Shown here: positions 16,688 through 26,275 of the stretch, one piece after another
Layout: each line of letters begins with the position of its first letter
Numbering within the stretch: position 1 is the first letter of the stretch
From: G047528255 sp047528255
GTDB taxonomy: Bacteria; Bacteroidota; Bacteroidia; Flavobacteriales; Blattabacteriaceae
Direction: 5' to 3'
DNA: 64,000 nt
Assembly (NCBI GenBank): GCA_047528255.1
Contig: CP180024.1
Span: forward strand, 496,001 to 560,000
Notes under the pieces: model-generated
What the model was told of the DNA's origin: nothing
Databases searched by the model: none
The model's input: the letters and a program-made list of their open reading frames with translations, nothing else
Position numbers and translations under genes: made by a program

Positions 16688-19264
16688 TCAGAAAGGGTAT
16701 CCGACGGCGAAATTCACAACGGTTTGGCCGATACCGAGTTTATTGAATAGCCAACGTTCTCCGAGAGGTCTTGAGGGGTCTTGGAGTTTATAGGCCAGGT
16801 CTACCCGAGCGATAATGAATTTTAAATCGTAGCGGAAACCGATACCTCCACCCAGAGCGAGCTGTTTGTAGAACCTATTCCATCGAAATTTTCCTGAGTC
16901 GGATGTGTATTCTCCTTTAAGTGACCAAATATTTCCTGCGTCAAGAAAAACAGAACTGTATATATTAGACATTATTTTGAATCGGTATTCGGAGTTGAGA
17001 GTGAGTTTCAGATCGGAAAAGGATAGATCCCGTGAGAAGTTGCTTGTATTGCCCGGGCCGAGATCATAGGCGCGCCATGCTCTGATGTCATTGGAGCCTC
17101 CTCCGAAGTAGCTTCGGTCAAATGGTAATTGGATTGATTTTCCGTAGGGAAAAGCTGCTCCGATGAAAATGCGAAATGCTAGGGTTTTATGGTCGGAAAG
17201 ATTCCAATATTTTCTAAAGTCTAGGTCGATTTTGATGAATTGGGAATAAGGGACGTTGAATATGGTATAGGGTTCTTGCTCCCCTATTTTTTTTGGATAA
17301 AAGGATAAGGGGTTGCTTGGAAGAGAAAGGAGATTTCCAGCTGTTTCCACCCTCGTTCGTAGGAAGATGGATTTTTTCTTTCTCTTGTCAAGAGTTTTAT
17401 TGTATTCGTAAGCGTAGGAAATGGAGTGGATGATATAGTTGTCGATGATTCGTGCTCTGCGGCTTTGCATCTTCAGGTATTGGCTTAGGATGTTGCTGTC
17501 TATATTATAGCCTCGTAGGTTTTGAGCTATTTCCAAGGCTTTAGCGTAGGTCTCATCGTTGTTGTTCAAACAGTCTTCTTCTCCTCCCTGTCCTGATCTG
17601 GCATATTCCTTGCAAAAAACATCTCGAGCACCTCTGTCGTTGTCGTAGAAGTCGAAGTAACGGTTTTTCTCCAGGTTTTTGATGAACTGTAAATTGAGCA
17701 ACTCGAATTTATATGTTTCATAGGGGAAGATCTTCCATTCATAGTCCAATATATTTGAAAAGTTGAGCCTGCCAATCCCGACATTCCTTTGCATGTTGAT
17801 CCGAGCGGTGATAGCCGATCGAGGCTTGTAACATTTCGGGATGAGGTGTTCCGTATTGAAGGGTAATAGAAAGCGTGGGAAGTGGATTTTAGCTTGTGTA
17901 ATGGCTTCCCGGGCGTTGAAGAAAGCGTTGGTCTTTCTGGAGTTTTTTTTCATCGAGGTGAGGTTACCTTTGAACGAGAGTTCTAAGTTTTCCGCTCCAC
18001 TAAATATATTTCTTGTCAATAGACTGATTCCGGGACTGATACCCAAGTTGATGAAGTCCGAAAATACGGTTTCAAAGGATAATTTAATTTCATATCTTTT
18101 CAAGGGGCTTAAAAGGATGCTTGTATTGAGTTCTCCTTTCGGATCGGAGGGGTCTGACGGGATTTCTTCAACGGTAAATTCTTTGATACTGAAATTTTTC
18201 AAAGAGTAAATTTTTTTTTTTGTAGAGACTATATCTCTCTCTCGATACAGGTTTCCGGGGCCGATGAGGATAGCGTCGGTGATGGCTCTCGGTTTGTATT
18301 TCAGAGAGGGGGGTAAAAACAATTTATACCCTTGATGTATAATAGGTGTGACGGGAGTAGTTCGGTTAGTTTTAAATTTTACTTTTATTTCTTTGAACTT
18401 ATATTTTTTGTGTGGATATCTTTTTTTTACGCCTTCTTCCTCTACAGTTTTTTCATTGACGTTCATCTTTACATCCATTTGATGATTGTCTGCCATCGCA
18501 TTTATTTCAAAAAAAATGTCTTCATTTGAAGGGTTGAAGTTGTAATAACCTTTGTTTTGATAGAGGGTTGTTACTCGATCTAATTCTTCCTTGAAGTTTT
18601 CTTCATCAAAGATGTCGCCTTTCTTTATTCGACTCCCTAGAAGGTCTTTTTGAACTATTTTTTCCAATTCGGGTTCTTTGAATCTGTATTCTATCGAGCG
18701 GATGGAATAGGGAGCTCCAGTTTCGGTGTTGTAGGTGACTTTTCCTTTTTTGTTTTTCAGTTTAAAATCGACGGTGGTCTTGGCGTCAAAAAAACCTTTG
18801 AAATGGTAGTAGAGGTCAATATTGTTAGCTGAAATTGCGGTTGCGGCGGAGTCGATGATGACGGGTTTTTCTCCGTTTTTGAATAGGAATTTATCCCACC
18901 AAAGGTTTTTGTTGATGTAGTTGTTCAGACCGTATTTAAGCAACAGGCTGTCCATGGTCTTTTTTTCCTTTCCATCTCGATGGCCTTCGGAGATGGAGAA
19001 GTAGGCAGTAAAAGCTTCGTCAAGCTTCGGGTCTGATCGATTGTAGAGTATCAAATCTAAAGGGAAGAGGTCAAATATTTTTTTGTTGGGGCGCTGGGAT
19101 ACTTTTTCGTCCAGATTGGAAAACAAGGCTCTTTTTCCATTGGTTTTGAAAATGTTTTTGGTAAGCAGATGTTGCCCTTCCGGAACTTTCATCGTCATGC
19201 TACACGAGCTGATGATGAAGCCAGATAAGAGTAATAAAAATACTTTTATAAGATTTTCTTTCAT
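16688..19264 (-). CDS. BamA/TamA family outer-membrane assembly protein, lipoprotein form
   Basis: The 858-aa protein starts with a lipoprotein signal ending in the lipobox IISSC (Cys21). POTRA-like repeats follow (about 150-390), and the C-terminal 450 residues form an Omp85-type barrel with the motif FGGGSNDIRAW (usually GGxxSxRG) and a terminal phenylalanine (VVNFAVGYPF). A lipidated TamA-like protein next to fbaA and accD is a known Flavobacteriales arrangement. It should insert outer-membrane proteins, perhaps together with the TamB protein encoded at 30753. An IS relic starts just 4 bp upstream of its -7 box, so its original -33 region may be lost. Confidence 0.88.
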   Translation of the reverse strand: MKENLIKVFLLLLSGFIISSCSMTMKVPEGQHLLTKNIFKTNGKRALFSNLDEKVSQRPNKKIFDLFPLDLILYNRSDPKLDEAFTAYFSISEGHRDGKEKKTMDSLLLKYGLNNYINKNLWWDKFLFKNGEKPVIIDSAATAISANNIDLYYHFKGFFDAKTTVDFKLKNKKGKVTYNTETGAPYSIRSIEYRFKEPELEKIVQKDLLGSRIKKGDIFDEENFKEELDRVTTLYQNKGYYNFNPSNEDIFFEINAMADNHQMDVKMNVNEKTVEEEGVKKRYPHKKYKFKEIKVKFKTNRTTPVTPIIHQGYKLFLPPSLKYKPRAITDAILIGPGNLYRERDIVSTKKKIYSLKNFSIKEFTVEEIPSDPSDPKGELNTSILLSPLKRYEIKLSFETVFSDFINLGISPGISLLTRNIFSGAENLELSFKGNLTSMKKNSRKTNAFFNAREAITQAKIHFPRFLLPFNTEHLIPKCYKPRSAITARINMQRNVGIGRLNFSNILDYEWKIFPYETYKFELLNLQFIKNLEKNRYFDFYDNDRGARDVFCKEYARSGQGGEEDCLNNNDETYAKALEIAQNLRGYNIDSNILSQYLKMQSRRARIIDNYIIHSISYAYEYNKTLDKRKKKSIFLRTRVETAGNLLSLPSNPLSFYPKKIGEQEPYTIFNVPYSQFIKIDLDFRKYWNLSDHKTLAFRIFIGAAFPYGKSIQLPFDRSYFGGGSNDIRAWRAYDLGPGNTSNFSRDLSFSDLKLTLNSEYRFKIMSNIYSSVFLDAGNIWSLKGEYTSDSGKFRWNRFYKQLALGGGIGFRYDLKFIIARVDLAYKLQDPSRPLGERWLFNKLGIGQTVVNFAVGYPF

Positions 19265-19278
19265 GCCATGAAGTTATA

Positions 19279-19286
19279 CAAACTTA
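19279..19286 (-). promoter_or_regulatory. Putative -7 box of the BamA/TamA-like gene, abutting IS DNA
   Basis: The minus strand reads TAAGTTTG, 14 nt before the ATG at 19264. The sequence 4 bp further upstream (from 19291) looks like a decayed IS left end, so the -33 region would be IS-derived. Confidence 0.45.
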
Positions 19287-19290
19287 TGTC

Positions 19291-19314
19291 AAGATCTTTG
19301 TGTTAAGAAGGAAT
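19291..19314 (-). mobile_element. Decayed IS left-end remnant
   Basis: AAGATCTTTGTGTTAAG-AAGGA resembles the left end GAGACCATTGTGTTAAGGTGGA with a few changes. Short, so uncertain. Confidence 0.45.
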
Positions 19315-19370
19315 GAGAACGTCGCATAAGAGAAGGCGGTTAAAATATTTGTAAATCAATATATTGTTTC
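19315..19370 (+). mobile_element. IS5-family right-end fragment, 56 bp
   Basis: GAGAACGTCGCATAAGAGAAGG and following leader, broken at GTTTC by the next IS left end. It probably once continued into the piece at 19582. Confidence 0.8.
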
Positions 19371-19581
19371 GAAACCATTGTGTTGAAGGTGGATTAGGTT
19401 TATTCAGCCGATTAAATAGCTTCTTTTAGAGAAAATGTAGATTTAGTCTTTCACATTGTATTCGAAAAATGTTGATTATAAATTAATTATTTTATATCTA
19501 TTTTTATGGAAAGCTCATAATAATTCCAAGGAAACGATACAAATTATGCGCCATAACCTCGCATAAGATACTGGACATGCA
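19371..19581 (-). mobile_element. IS5-family 3' fragment
   Basis: Begins GAAACCATTGTGTTGAAGG and runs to ATGCAC near 19581 in the transposase 3' end. Confidence 0.82.
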
Positions 19582-20269
19582 CTTAAAACAGGCGTGATAA
19601 TAGATGCTAGTATTACAATGAGGCCCCTTGCTCCTAAGGGGATCCTATCTACGTAGTTGAGGATCGGAAGTAAGAGGGTAAAAAGCAAATCAGTCAAAGA
19701 AAAGCAAGTGTAAAAGAAGAAACTGAATCAGGAGTAGAAACTCAAAGAAAATAGCTCAAGAAATTAGGGAAACTCTACTACGGAGACAAGAAGCACATAA
19801 GGGTGGATAAAAATGGAATGATACTAGCTGTACATAACGTAGCAGCCAATGAACATGATAGTAGAGGGCTAAAGCCATTAATAAGCAAACTATGATATAA
19901 ACCCAGAGAAGTATATGCAGACAAAGGTTAGCAAGTTCCAGCCAACAGCTGTATTATTCAACATAATTAGTGAGTAAAACCCGATGGGGAGTAGAATACA
20001 CTTTTGGAAGTATAACCGTTGGTTTGGATCAGTAAAGGACCATTACAAAGGATTAACCATATGTATGCCCAGAACTTATGGAGGCTATGGAGCATAATTT
20101 GTATCGTTCCCCTGGCATCATTATGTGCTGTTCATAAACATAGATATAATTAATTGATTTATAATCAATAGTGTTTCGAATACGAGTGAAAGACTAAATT
20201 CTATTTCGTCTCCAACGAAATCCATCTAGGAGGCTGAATAAACGTAATCAACCTTAACACAATGGGCCC
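19582..20269 (+). mobile_element. IS5-family 3' portion
   Basis: Covers the transposase from the GVIIDASIT codons to the left end (CACAATGGGCCC). The frame is broken. It is likely the remainder of the element whose right end is at 19315. Confidence 0.82.
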
Positions 20270-20401
20270 AGTTCACTAAAGCTTATTCGTGCGGTTCTTC
20301 TGAGCATAGAGTCGGCTCTTTTTTTATTTTCTACTCCAAATAGACGAAACAATATATTGATTTATAAATATTTTAACCTTCTTCTCTCATGCAAAATTCT
20401 C
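20270..20401 (-). mobile_element. IS5-family 5' fragment
   Basis: Reversed leader and first codons (SFSELYMER region inverted), ending at GCAAAATTCTC. Confidence 0.82.
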
Positions 20402-20403
20402 GC

Positions 20404-21131
20404 TTCTTGTATCCGTAATAGAGTTCCCTGATTTTTTGAGTCATTTTCCTTGAGTGTCTACACCTGATTGAATCTTTTTTTTTCCTTGTTTTTCTTTCAC
20501 TGATTTACTTTTCTCCCTCTTCCTTCTGATCCTCTACTTACATGTTAATAAACCCTTTGGAGCAAAGAAACTCACTCTAATACTGGTATCTACTATCACT
20601 CCTGTTTTAACTATAGCCTGATGCTTTTCTAATTTCCTTATTGATCTTTTTCAGTAAGATCTCATATTTCTTTTAGCTACTACTTCATTGCGAAATTTGC
20701 ATAGAGTTGTATGATCTGGGATCTGATCTTCCAATCGAAAACCACAAAAACGCATGCAGCCTATGGACTCTTTTACCAATTTTTCCGTTCCTACATCACT
20801 GAGAACATAGCAATGACTCAAAAACAGCATCTTAAATAACGAAATTCCACTGTAAGCAAGTTGGCCATTTATTCTCTGGCCTTTTTGATATATTTTTCTT
20901 ATATCTTTCTCCATCCCTTCCCATTAGATCTTGGTATTTAATCTTAAAAAAACACTCCTTCTGGTAAAACGTTCCATATTTAGTTCACTAAAACTTATTT
21001 GCGCGATACTTCTGAGCATAGATCCGATTTTTTTATTTCCTACTCCAAGTAGTACAAAAGAATATATTGATTTACAAATATTTATTCCACCCTACTACAC
21101 CATCCCACCACTCTTCTTTTATGCAATATTT
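20404..21131 (-). mobile_element. IS5-family 5' half
   Basis: Reversed transposase first half, from the KLYYGY codons back to the right end (ATGCAATATTTTTG). An 87-codon frame survives at 20651-20914 (CMRFCGFRLEDQIPDHTTL), the typical N-terminal part of this transposase. Confidence 0.85.
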
Positions 21132-21389
21132 TTGACCGATTAGTTTTTTAGCGATCATTTAATATTATTTTATTAAAATTTTAATTTTTTAATAGTAAAA
21201 ATTATAACTTTATATTACCTTACAAGATATTTAAGATTACTATTTCTAGTAAAAACATGAAAACGGTATAAATATTAAATAATAATCATTCATAAAATAT
21301 AACAAAAATTTACTTCCGTAAAATTCTCTACAAAAAAATTACATTCCTTTTTCGTTACTTTCACGCCTGTGAAAACTGGGGATATGCTT
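21132..21389. other. AT-rich intergenic region upstream of pth
   Basis: 258 bp of very AT-rich sequence with no readable gene. GTTACTTTCAC near 21353 resembles a degenerate -7 element for pth, but spacing and bases do not fit well. Confidence 0.4.
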
Positions 21390-21947
21390 ATGAAAAAATT
21401 TCTCATTGCAGGCCTGGGAAACATGGGAGCAATGTATGAAAAGACACGTCACAACATAGGTTTTAAAGTGCTAGATACGCTTGTAAATATGTATTCATCG
21501 TCTTTTGTTTCGGAAACATTGGGATCCGTAGCGCAGATACAGGTCAAAGGAAAGTGTTTTATTCTATTGCAACCCGATACGTACATGAATCTCAGCGGAA
21601 AGGCTGTGGTACACTGGATGAACAAGGGAAAGATCTCTTTAGAACGTCTTCTCATCATCACAGATGATATTCATCTGGACTTCGGAGCACTGCGTATCAG
21701 TGAAAAGGGTAGTGACGGCGGACACAATGGATTGAAAAACGTTCAAGAGGTTTTAAATACTTCTTCTTACGCCCGACTTCGTTTCGGTATTGGAAACTCT
21801 TTTTCCAAAGGCAAGCAGGTGGAGCATGTGTTGGGGGAGTGGACGGAGGAAGAGCTTTCAATGCTTCCTTCACGATTGACAAAAGCGGCAGAGTCAGCTA
21901 TTTCGTTCGGATTGAACCATCTACAACATACTATGTTTTTTTTTTAA
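21390..21947 (+). CDS. pth: Peptidyl-tRNA hydrolase
   Basis: The 185-aa enzyme releases tRNA from peptidyl-tRNA dropped by stalled ribosomes. Visible active-site residues are N11 in GLGN, the catalytic H21 in TRHNIGF, N67 in TYMNLSG, D92/D93 in ITDDIHLDFG and N113 in GGHNGL. The usual GLGNPG motif reads GLGNMG here. The frame opens at a GTG (21369), but the ATG at 21390 gives the normal family N-terminus. The C-terminus stops early at a run of ten T (21936-21945): relatives usually end near TMNFFNGK, here TMFFF. A small slippage may have trimmed a few residues. Confidence 0.92.
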   Translation: MKKFLIAGLGNMGAMYEKTRHNIGFKVLDTLVNMYSSSFVSETLGSVAQIQVKGKCFILLQPDTYMNLSGKAVVHWMNKGKISLERLLIITDDIHLDFGALRISEKGSDGGHNGLKNVQEVLNTSSYARLRFGIGNSFSKGKQVEHVLGEWTEEELSMLPSRLTKAAESAISFGLNHLQHTMFFF

Positions 21948-21955
21948 CGGGAAAA

Positions 21956-21984
21956 AATCAGAGTAGACTTGTTATCATCTGATT
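21956..21984 (+). terminator. Weak stem-loop downstream of pth
   Basis: AATCAGA and TCTGATT form a perfect 7-bp stem with a 15-nt loop, 9 nt after the pth stop. There is no T-run, so termination is doubtful. A second stem (TTTTGAG/CTCAAAA) lies at 22016-22039. Confidence 0.3.
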
Positions 21985-22063
21985 TACTATGTAAGACAAA
22001 AAGTTATTCTGAGAATTTTGAGTCATTAAAAGCTCAAAAATATTCGACAATACCCTTAAATAT

Positions 22064-22383
22064 GAAACTATTGTATTAAGGTGGATTAGCCTATCTAGCC
22101 TCCTAGATAGGCTTCGTTGGAGATGATAGAAATTTAGTTTTTCACATCGTATTCGAAATACTATTAATTATAACTAATTAATCATATCTATTTTTATGAA
22201 TAACACATAATGATCCCAGGGGAACGATACAAATTATGTACCATATCCTCCATAAGATGCTGGGCATGTACACGCGCTAAGCCTTTGCCCCCCTTGTCTG
22301 ATATAAACCAACGTTTTATACTACCAAAATTCGTTCTATTACCCATCGAGTTTTACTACTAATTCTTGTTGAAGAATATAGCC
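22064..22383 (-). mobile_element. IS5-family 3' fragment
   Basis: Starts GAAACTATTGTATTAAGG and ends in reversed transposase codons at the junction with the next copy. Confidence 0.85.
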
Positions 22384-23649
22384 AGAACCTTGTATGAGAG
22401 AAGACGTTTAAAATTTTTGTAAATCAATATATTATTTCGTCTATTTGGAGTAGAAAATAAAAAAGATTCGGCACTATGCTCAGAAGCACCGAGTAAATAA
22501 GATTTAGTGAGCTATATATGAAACCTTTCTACCAGAAAGAGTGAGTTTTTCAAAAGGGTAAACACATTGATCCACTAGGAAGGGATGGAGAAAGAAATAA
22601 GAAAAATATATCAAAAAGACCAGGGAATAAAAGCCTAACCTGCCTACAGTGTAATATCATTATTTATGATGATACTTTTGAATAACTGGTATGATCTCTG
22701 TAATCTAGAAACGTAAAAATTGGTTAAAAAGACCTTAAGCAGCATGTTCTTTTTTGCATTTCGATTGGAAGATCAGATCCCAGATCATACGACTTTATGA
22801 ATATTTCGCAATGAAATAGTAGCCAAAAAGGCATATTAGAGCTTAAGGAATTAGAAAAGTATCAAGAGACAGTTAAATTAAACGTGATAGTAGATTCCAG
22901 TATTACAGTATCCCCCCCCCCCTTCTCCCAAGGGAGATCCTACTTACGTAGTAGAGGAGCGGAAGGAAAAGTACAAAAACAAATCAGTTAAAAAAAGCAA
23001 GGATAAAAAAAGGCTCAATCAGGAGTAGANACTCAAGGAAAATAGATCAAAAAATCAGGAAAACGCTACACTACGGATACAAGAAGTACATAGGAGTGGA
23101 TAAAAATGGAATGAGACCAGAAATGCTAGCGTAGCAGCCAATAAGCATGATAGTAGAGTTTTAAAACCTATTAATAAGCAAACTAGGATATATACGAAGA
23201 GAAGTATAGGCAGATAAAGGTTATCAAGTTCCAGACAACGTCCTTACGTTCATAGTCGAAGCATCAAAGATCGTATAGAGAAGAAAATATATAGTAACCT
23301 TCCCTTAGGGAGGTATAGCTATATTATTCATATATAATTAGTGAGTAAAACCTGATAGGTAGTAGAAACTCACTTTTGTGAAGTATAAAGCATTGATTTG
23401 GATTAAGAAATGGCTCGTTACAAAGGATTAACTCGTATGCATTCCCAGCATCTTATGGGGGTTATATCTCATATAATTTGTATCGTGCCCCTGGAGGGTT
23501 CATGATTTTTTCATAAAAAATAAATATTATTAATTAGTTTATAATTAATAATTTTAGAATTCAATGTGAAATACTCAATTTTCATCGTTCTCCAACGAAC
23601 TCCATCTAGGAGATTAAATAAACGTAATCCACTTTAATACAATGGTCTC
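22384..23649 (+). mobile_element. IS5-family element, full length, dead
   Basis: From AGAACCTTGTATGAG at 22384 to ACAATGGTCTC at 23649. Heavily mutated. It contains a run of 11 C at 22912-22922 and one ambiguous base (N) at 23030. Confidence 0.88.
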
Positions 23650-23709
23650 TTTCTTTATATTTGTTTGCATCATCGTACGTCAAGCATCCCCAAAAAAAAG
23701 AACAACATT

Positions 23710-23868
23710 ATGACCAAAGAAGCCATCATCACAGCCATTATAGTTCAGATACTTATTACAGGATTCACTTGCTATTTTTTTTACAAAGTGCTTACCAGCA
23801 GTCCCAAGCCTGGAGTTGAGGATACAAAGGAAAAAGTAAGAGATAATTACCCCGAGAACGTTACATGA
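23710..23868 (+). CDS. Small single-pass membrane protein, C-terminus supplied by an IS end
   Basis: The 52-aa product has one membrane segment (about residues 5-25, AIITAIIVQILITGFTCYFFY) followed by a charged tail. I do not know its function, though small proteins of this look (a membrane helix followed by KVLTSSPKP) seem familiar from Bacteroidetes. The ATG at 23710 is preferred over a TTG at 23665, which lies close to the IS at 22384-23649. The last codons, ENVT and stop, are read from the right end of an IS fragment starting at 23854. It is the only gene surviving between 22064 and 26212 and may be a remnant. Confidence 0.5.
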   Translation: MTKEAIITAIIVQILITGFTCYFFYKVLTSSPKPGVEDTKEKVRDNYPENVT

Positions 23869-23907
23869 TATAAGAGGTAAAAATTTGTAGATCAATACAT
23901 TATTTCG
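23854..23907 (+). mobile_element. IS5-family right-end fragment
   Basis: GAGAACGTTACATGATA and leader, cut at TTATTTC by the next copy. Its first 15 bases form the last codons of the small membrane protein. Confidence 0.8.
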
Positions 23908-24464
23908 ACACCATTGCATTAAGGTGGATTACGGTTATTCAACCTCCTAGATGAGCTCGTTGGAGAACGATGGATATTTAGTCGTTCACAGCGTATTCGA
24001 AATACTATTGATTATAAATTAATTAATTATATCTGTTTTTATGAACGGCTCATAATAATTCCAGGGGAACGATACAAATTATGCCCATAGTCTCCATAAG
24101 ATTCTGGGCATGCACGAGATCTAATCCTTTTTAAGGAGCCTTTCCTGATCTAAACCAACGATTTATACTGCCATAAGTGCGTTCTACTACCCATCGAGTT
24201 TTACTCACTAATTTTTTGAATAATATAACTATCCTACTTAAGGGACGGTTCCTATAGGCTCTTCTGTATACGGTCTTTAATACCTCAACTATGAAAGTAA
24301 GAAACCTTGGCTGGAACTTGGGGGAACCTTTGTCTTCATATACTTCTCTTGGGTTATATCCTAGTTTGCTTATTAATGGCTTTAGCCCTCTACTATCATG
24401 TTCATTAGCTGCTACGCTATATACTCGGTAGTATCATCCCATTTTTATCCACCCCTATGTGCTT
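23908..24464 (-). mobile_element. IS5-family 3' half
   Basis: Starts GACACCATTGCATTAAGG and extends through the reversed transposase 3' half to CCCCTATGTGCTT. Confidence 0.85.
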
Positions 24465-24465
24465 A

Positions 24466-24744
24466 GAGACCGTTGTACGGGAAAAAAGCTTAAATATTTG
24501 TAAATCAAATTAAAACGTTACAATATTTAGAATAAAAAATGAAAAAAAACTCCCACTATGATAAGAAGTACTGCCCAAATAAGTTTTAGCTAACATTATA
24601 TCGAATGAAACATAAGGAAAAGTAATTTTTTTGAATAGCTAAACAATCTGATCCAATGGGATGGTATAGAGAAAGAAATAAGAAAAATGTATCAAAAAGT
24701 CTAGAAAATAAAGGCTTAATCTGTATACAGTGGAATATCGTTAT
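24466..24744 (+). mobile_element. IS5-family 5' fragment, strongly diverged
   Basis: GAGACCGTTGTACGG, then a leader and transposase start that align to the other copies with many more differences. Ends CGTTAT, exactly where another IS inserted. Confidence 0.75.
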
Positions 24745-24922
24745 GAGACCATTGTGTTAATAGTGGATTAAATTTATTCAGTATCCTAGATGGGCTCGTT
24801 GGAGAACAATATAAATTTAGTTTTTTACATGGTATTCGGAATAGTATTTATTATAAATCAATTAATTATATCTTTTTTTTATGAACAGCGCATAATTCCC
24901 CCAGAGGAACGATATAAATTAT
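24745..24922 (-). mobile_element. IS5-family 3' fragment
   Basis: Starts with the canonical GAGACCATTGTG, directly after a TTAT, and ends AAATTAT at the next copy. Confidence 0.85.
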
Positions 24923-26187
24923 GAGAACGTTGCATGAGAGAAGGAGTTTAAAATATTTGTAAATCAATATATTGTTTCATCTATTTGGAATAAATAATAA
25001 AAAAATAAGATCTATGCTCAGAAGCACCGCACAAATAAGCTTTAGTGAACTATATATGGAACGTTCTACCAAAAGGAGTGAGTTTTTAAAAGGTTAAAAA
25101 CCTTTATCCACTGGGAAGAGATGTAAAAAAAATAAAAAAAACATATCAAAAAGGTCAGGGAATAAAGGCCAACCGGCCTACAGTAGAATATCGTTATTTA
25201 AGATGATGTTTTTGAGTCACGGGTATGATCTCAGTGATGTAGAAACGGAGAATTGGTGAAAGAAGCCTTGATTTACATTCGCTTTTGTGGTTTTCGATTG
25301 GAAAACCAAATCCCAGATCATACGACTCTATGCAGATTTTGCAATGAAATAGTAGCCAAAAAGGCATATGAGATCTTACTGAAAAATATGAATAAGGTAA
25401 TTAGAAAAGCATCAGGCTAAAACAGGAGTGATAGTAGATGCCAGTATTACAATGATTCCCTTTGCTCCAAAGCGAGCTTCTACCTACGTAGTGGAAGATC
25501 CGGAAGAAAGAGGGGTAAAAGCAAATCAGTCAAAGAAAAGAAAGGGTAAAAAAGAGACTCAATCAGGAGTAGAGACTCAAGGGAAATGGCTCAAGAAATC
25601 AGGTAAACTCTACTACAGATATAAGAAGCACATAGGGGAGGGATAAATATGGAATGATACTAGCTGTACATAGCGTAGCAGCCAATGAGCATGATAGTAG
25701 AGGGCTAAAGCTATTAATAAGCAAACTAGGATATAAACCCAGAGAAATATATGCAGACAAAGGTTATCAAGTGCCAGCCAACGTGTCTTACTTTTATAGT
25801 TGAGGCATCAAAGACCGTACACAGAAGAAAGGGCTATAGGAACTGGACCTTAAGTAGGATACTTATATTATTCAACATAATTAGTGAGTAAAACTCGATG
25901 GGTAGTAGAACGTACTTTTAGAAGTATAAAGCGTTGGTTTGGATCAGACAAGGCCCTTTACAAAGGATTAACTCGTGTGCATGCTCAACTTCTTATGGAG
26001 GCTATAGCCCATAATTTGTATCGTTCCCTTGGAATTATTATGCGCTGTCCATAAAATATATATATAATTAATTAACTTATAATCAATAATTTTCGAACAC
26101 AATATGAAAGACTAAATCTAGATTTTCTCTAACGAGCCAATCTAGAAGGGTTAATAAACATTAATCTACCATTAACACAATGGTTTC
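24923..26187 (+). mobile_element. IS5-family element, full length, dead
   Basis: From GAGAACGTTGCATGAG (again after TTAT) to ACAATGGTTTC. A 72-codon frame at 25428-25646 shows the first catalytic aspartate (IVDASIT), STYVVED and GKWLKKSGKLYY; the rest is shifted. Confidence 0.9.
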
Positions 26188-26212
26188 AACACTTCTCTCA
26201 TGCAACGTTCTG
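26188..26212 (-). mobile_element. IS right-end remnant, 25 bp
   Basis: CTTCTCTCATGCAACGTTCT is the reversed right end. It abuts the upstream region of the KAS III-like gene. Confidence 0.7.
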
Positions 26213-26233
26213 GAACGAATAATATGGCTTCAG

Positions 26234-26241
26234 TAAATTTG
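26234..26241 (+). promoter_or_regulatory. Putative -7 box of the KAS III-like gene
   Basis: TAAATTTG lies 34 nt before the ATG. The expected -33 position (about 26210-26213) falls at the edge of the IS right-end remnant. Confidence 0.45.
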
Positions 26242-26275
26242 ACTTACCTTGCCATTTTTACCAGGCATCACAAAA

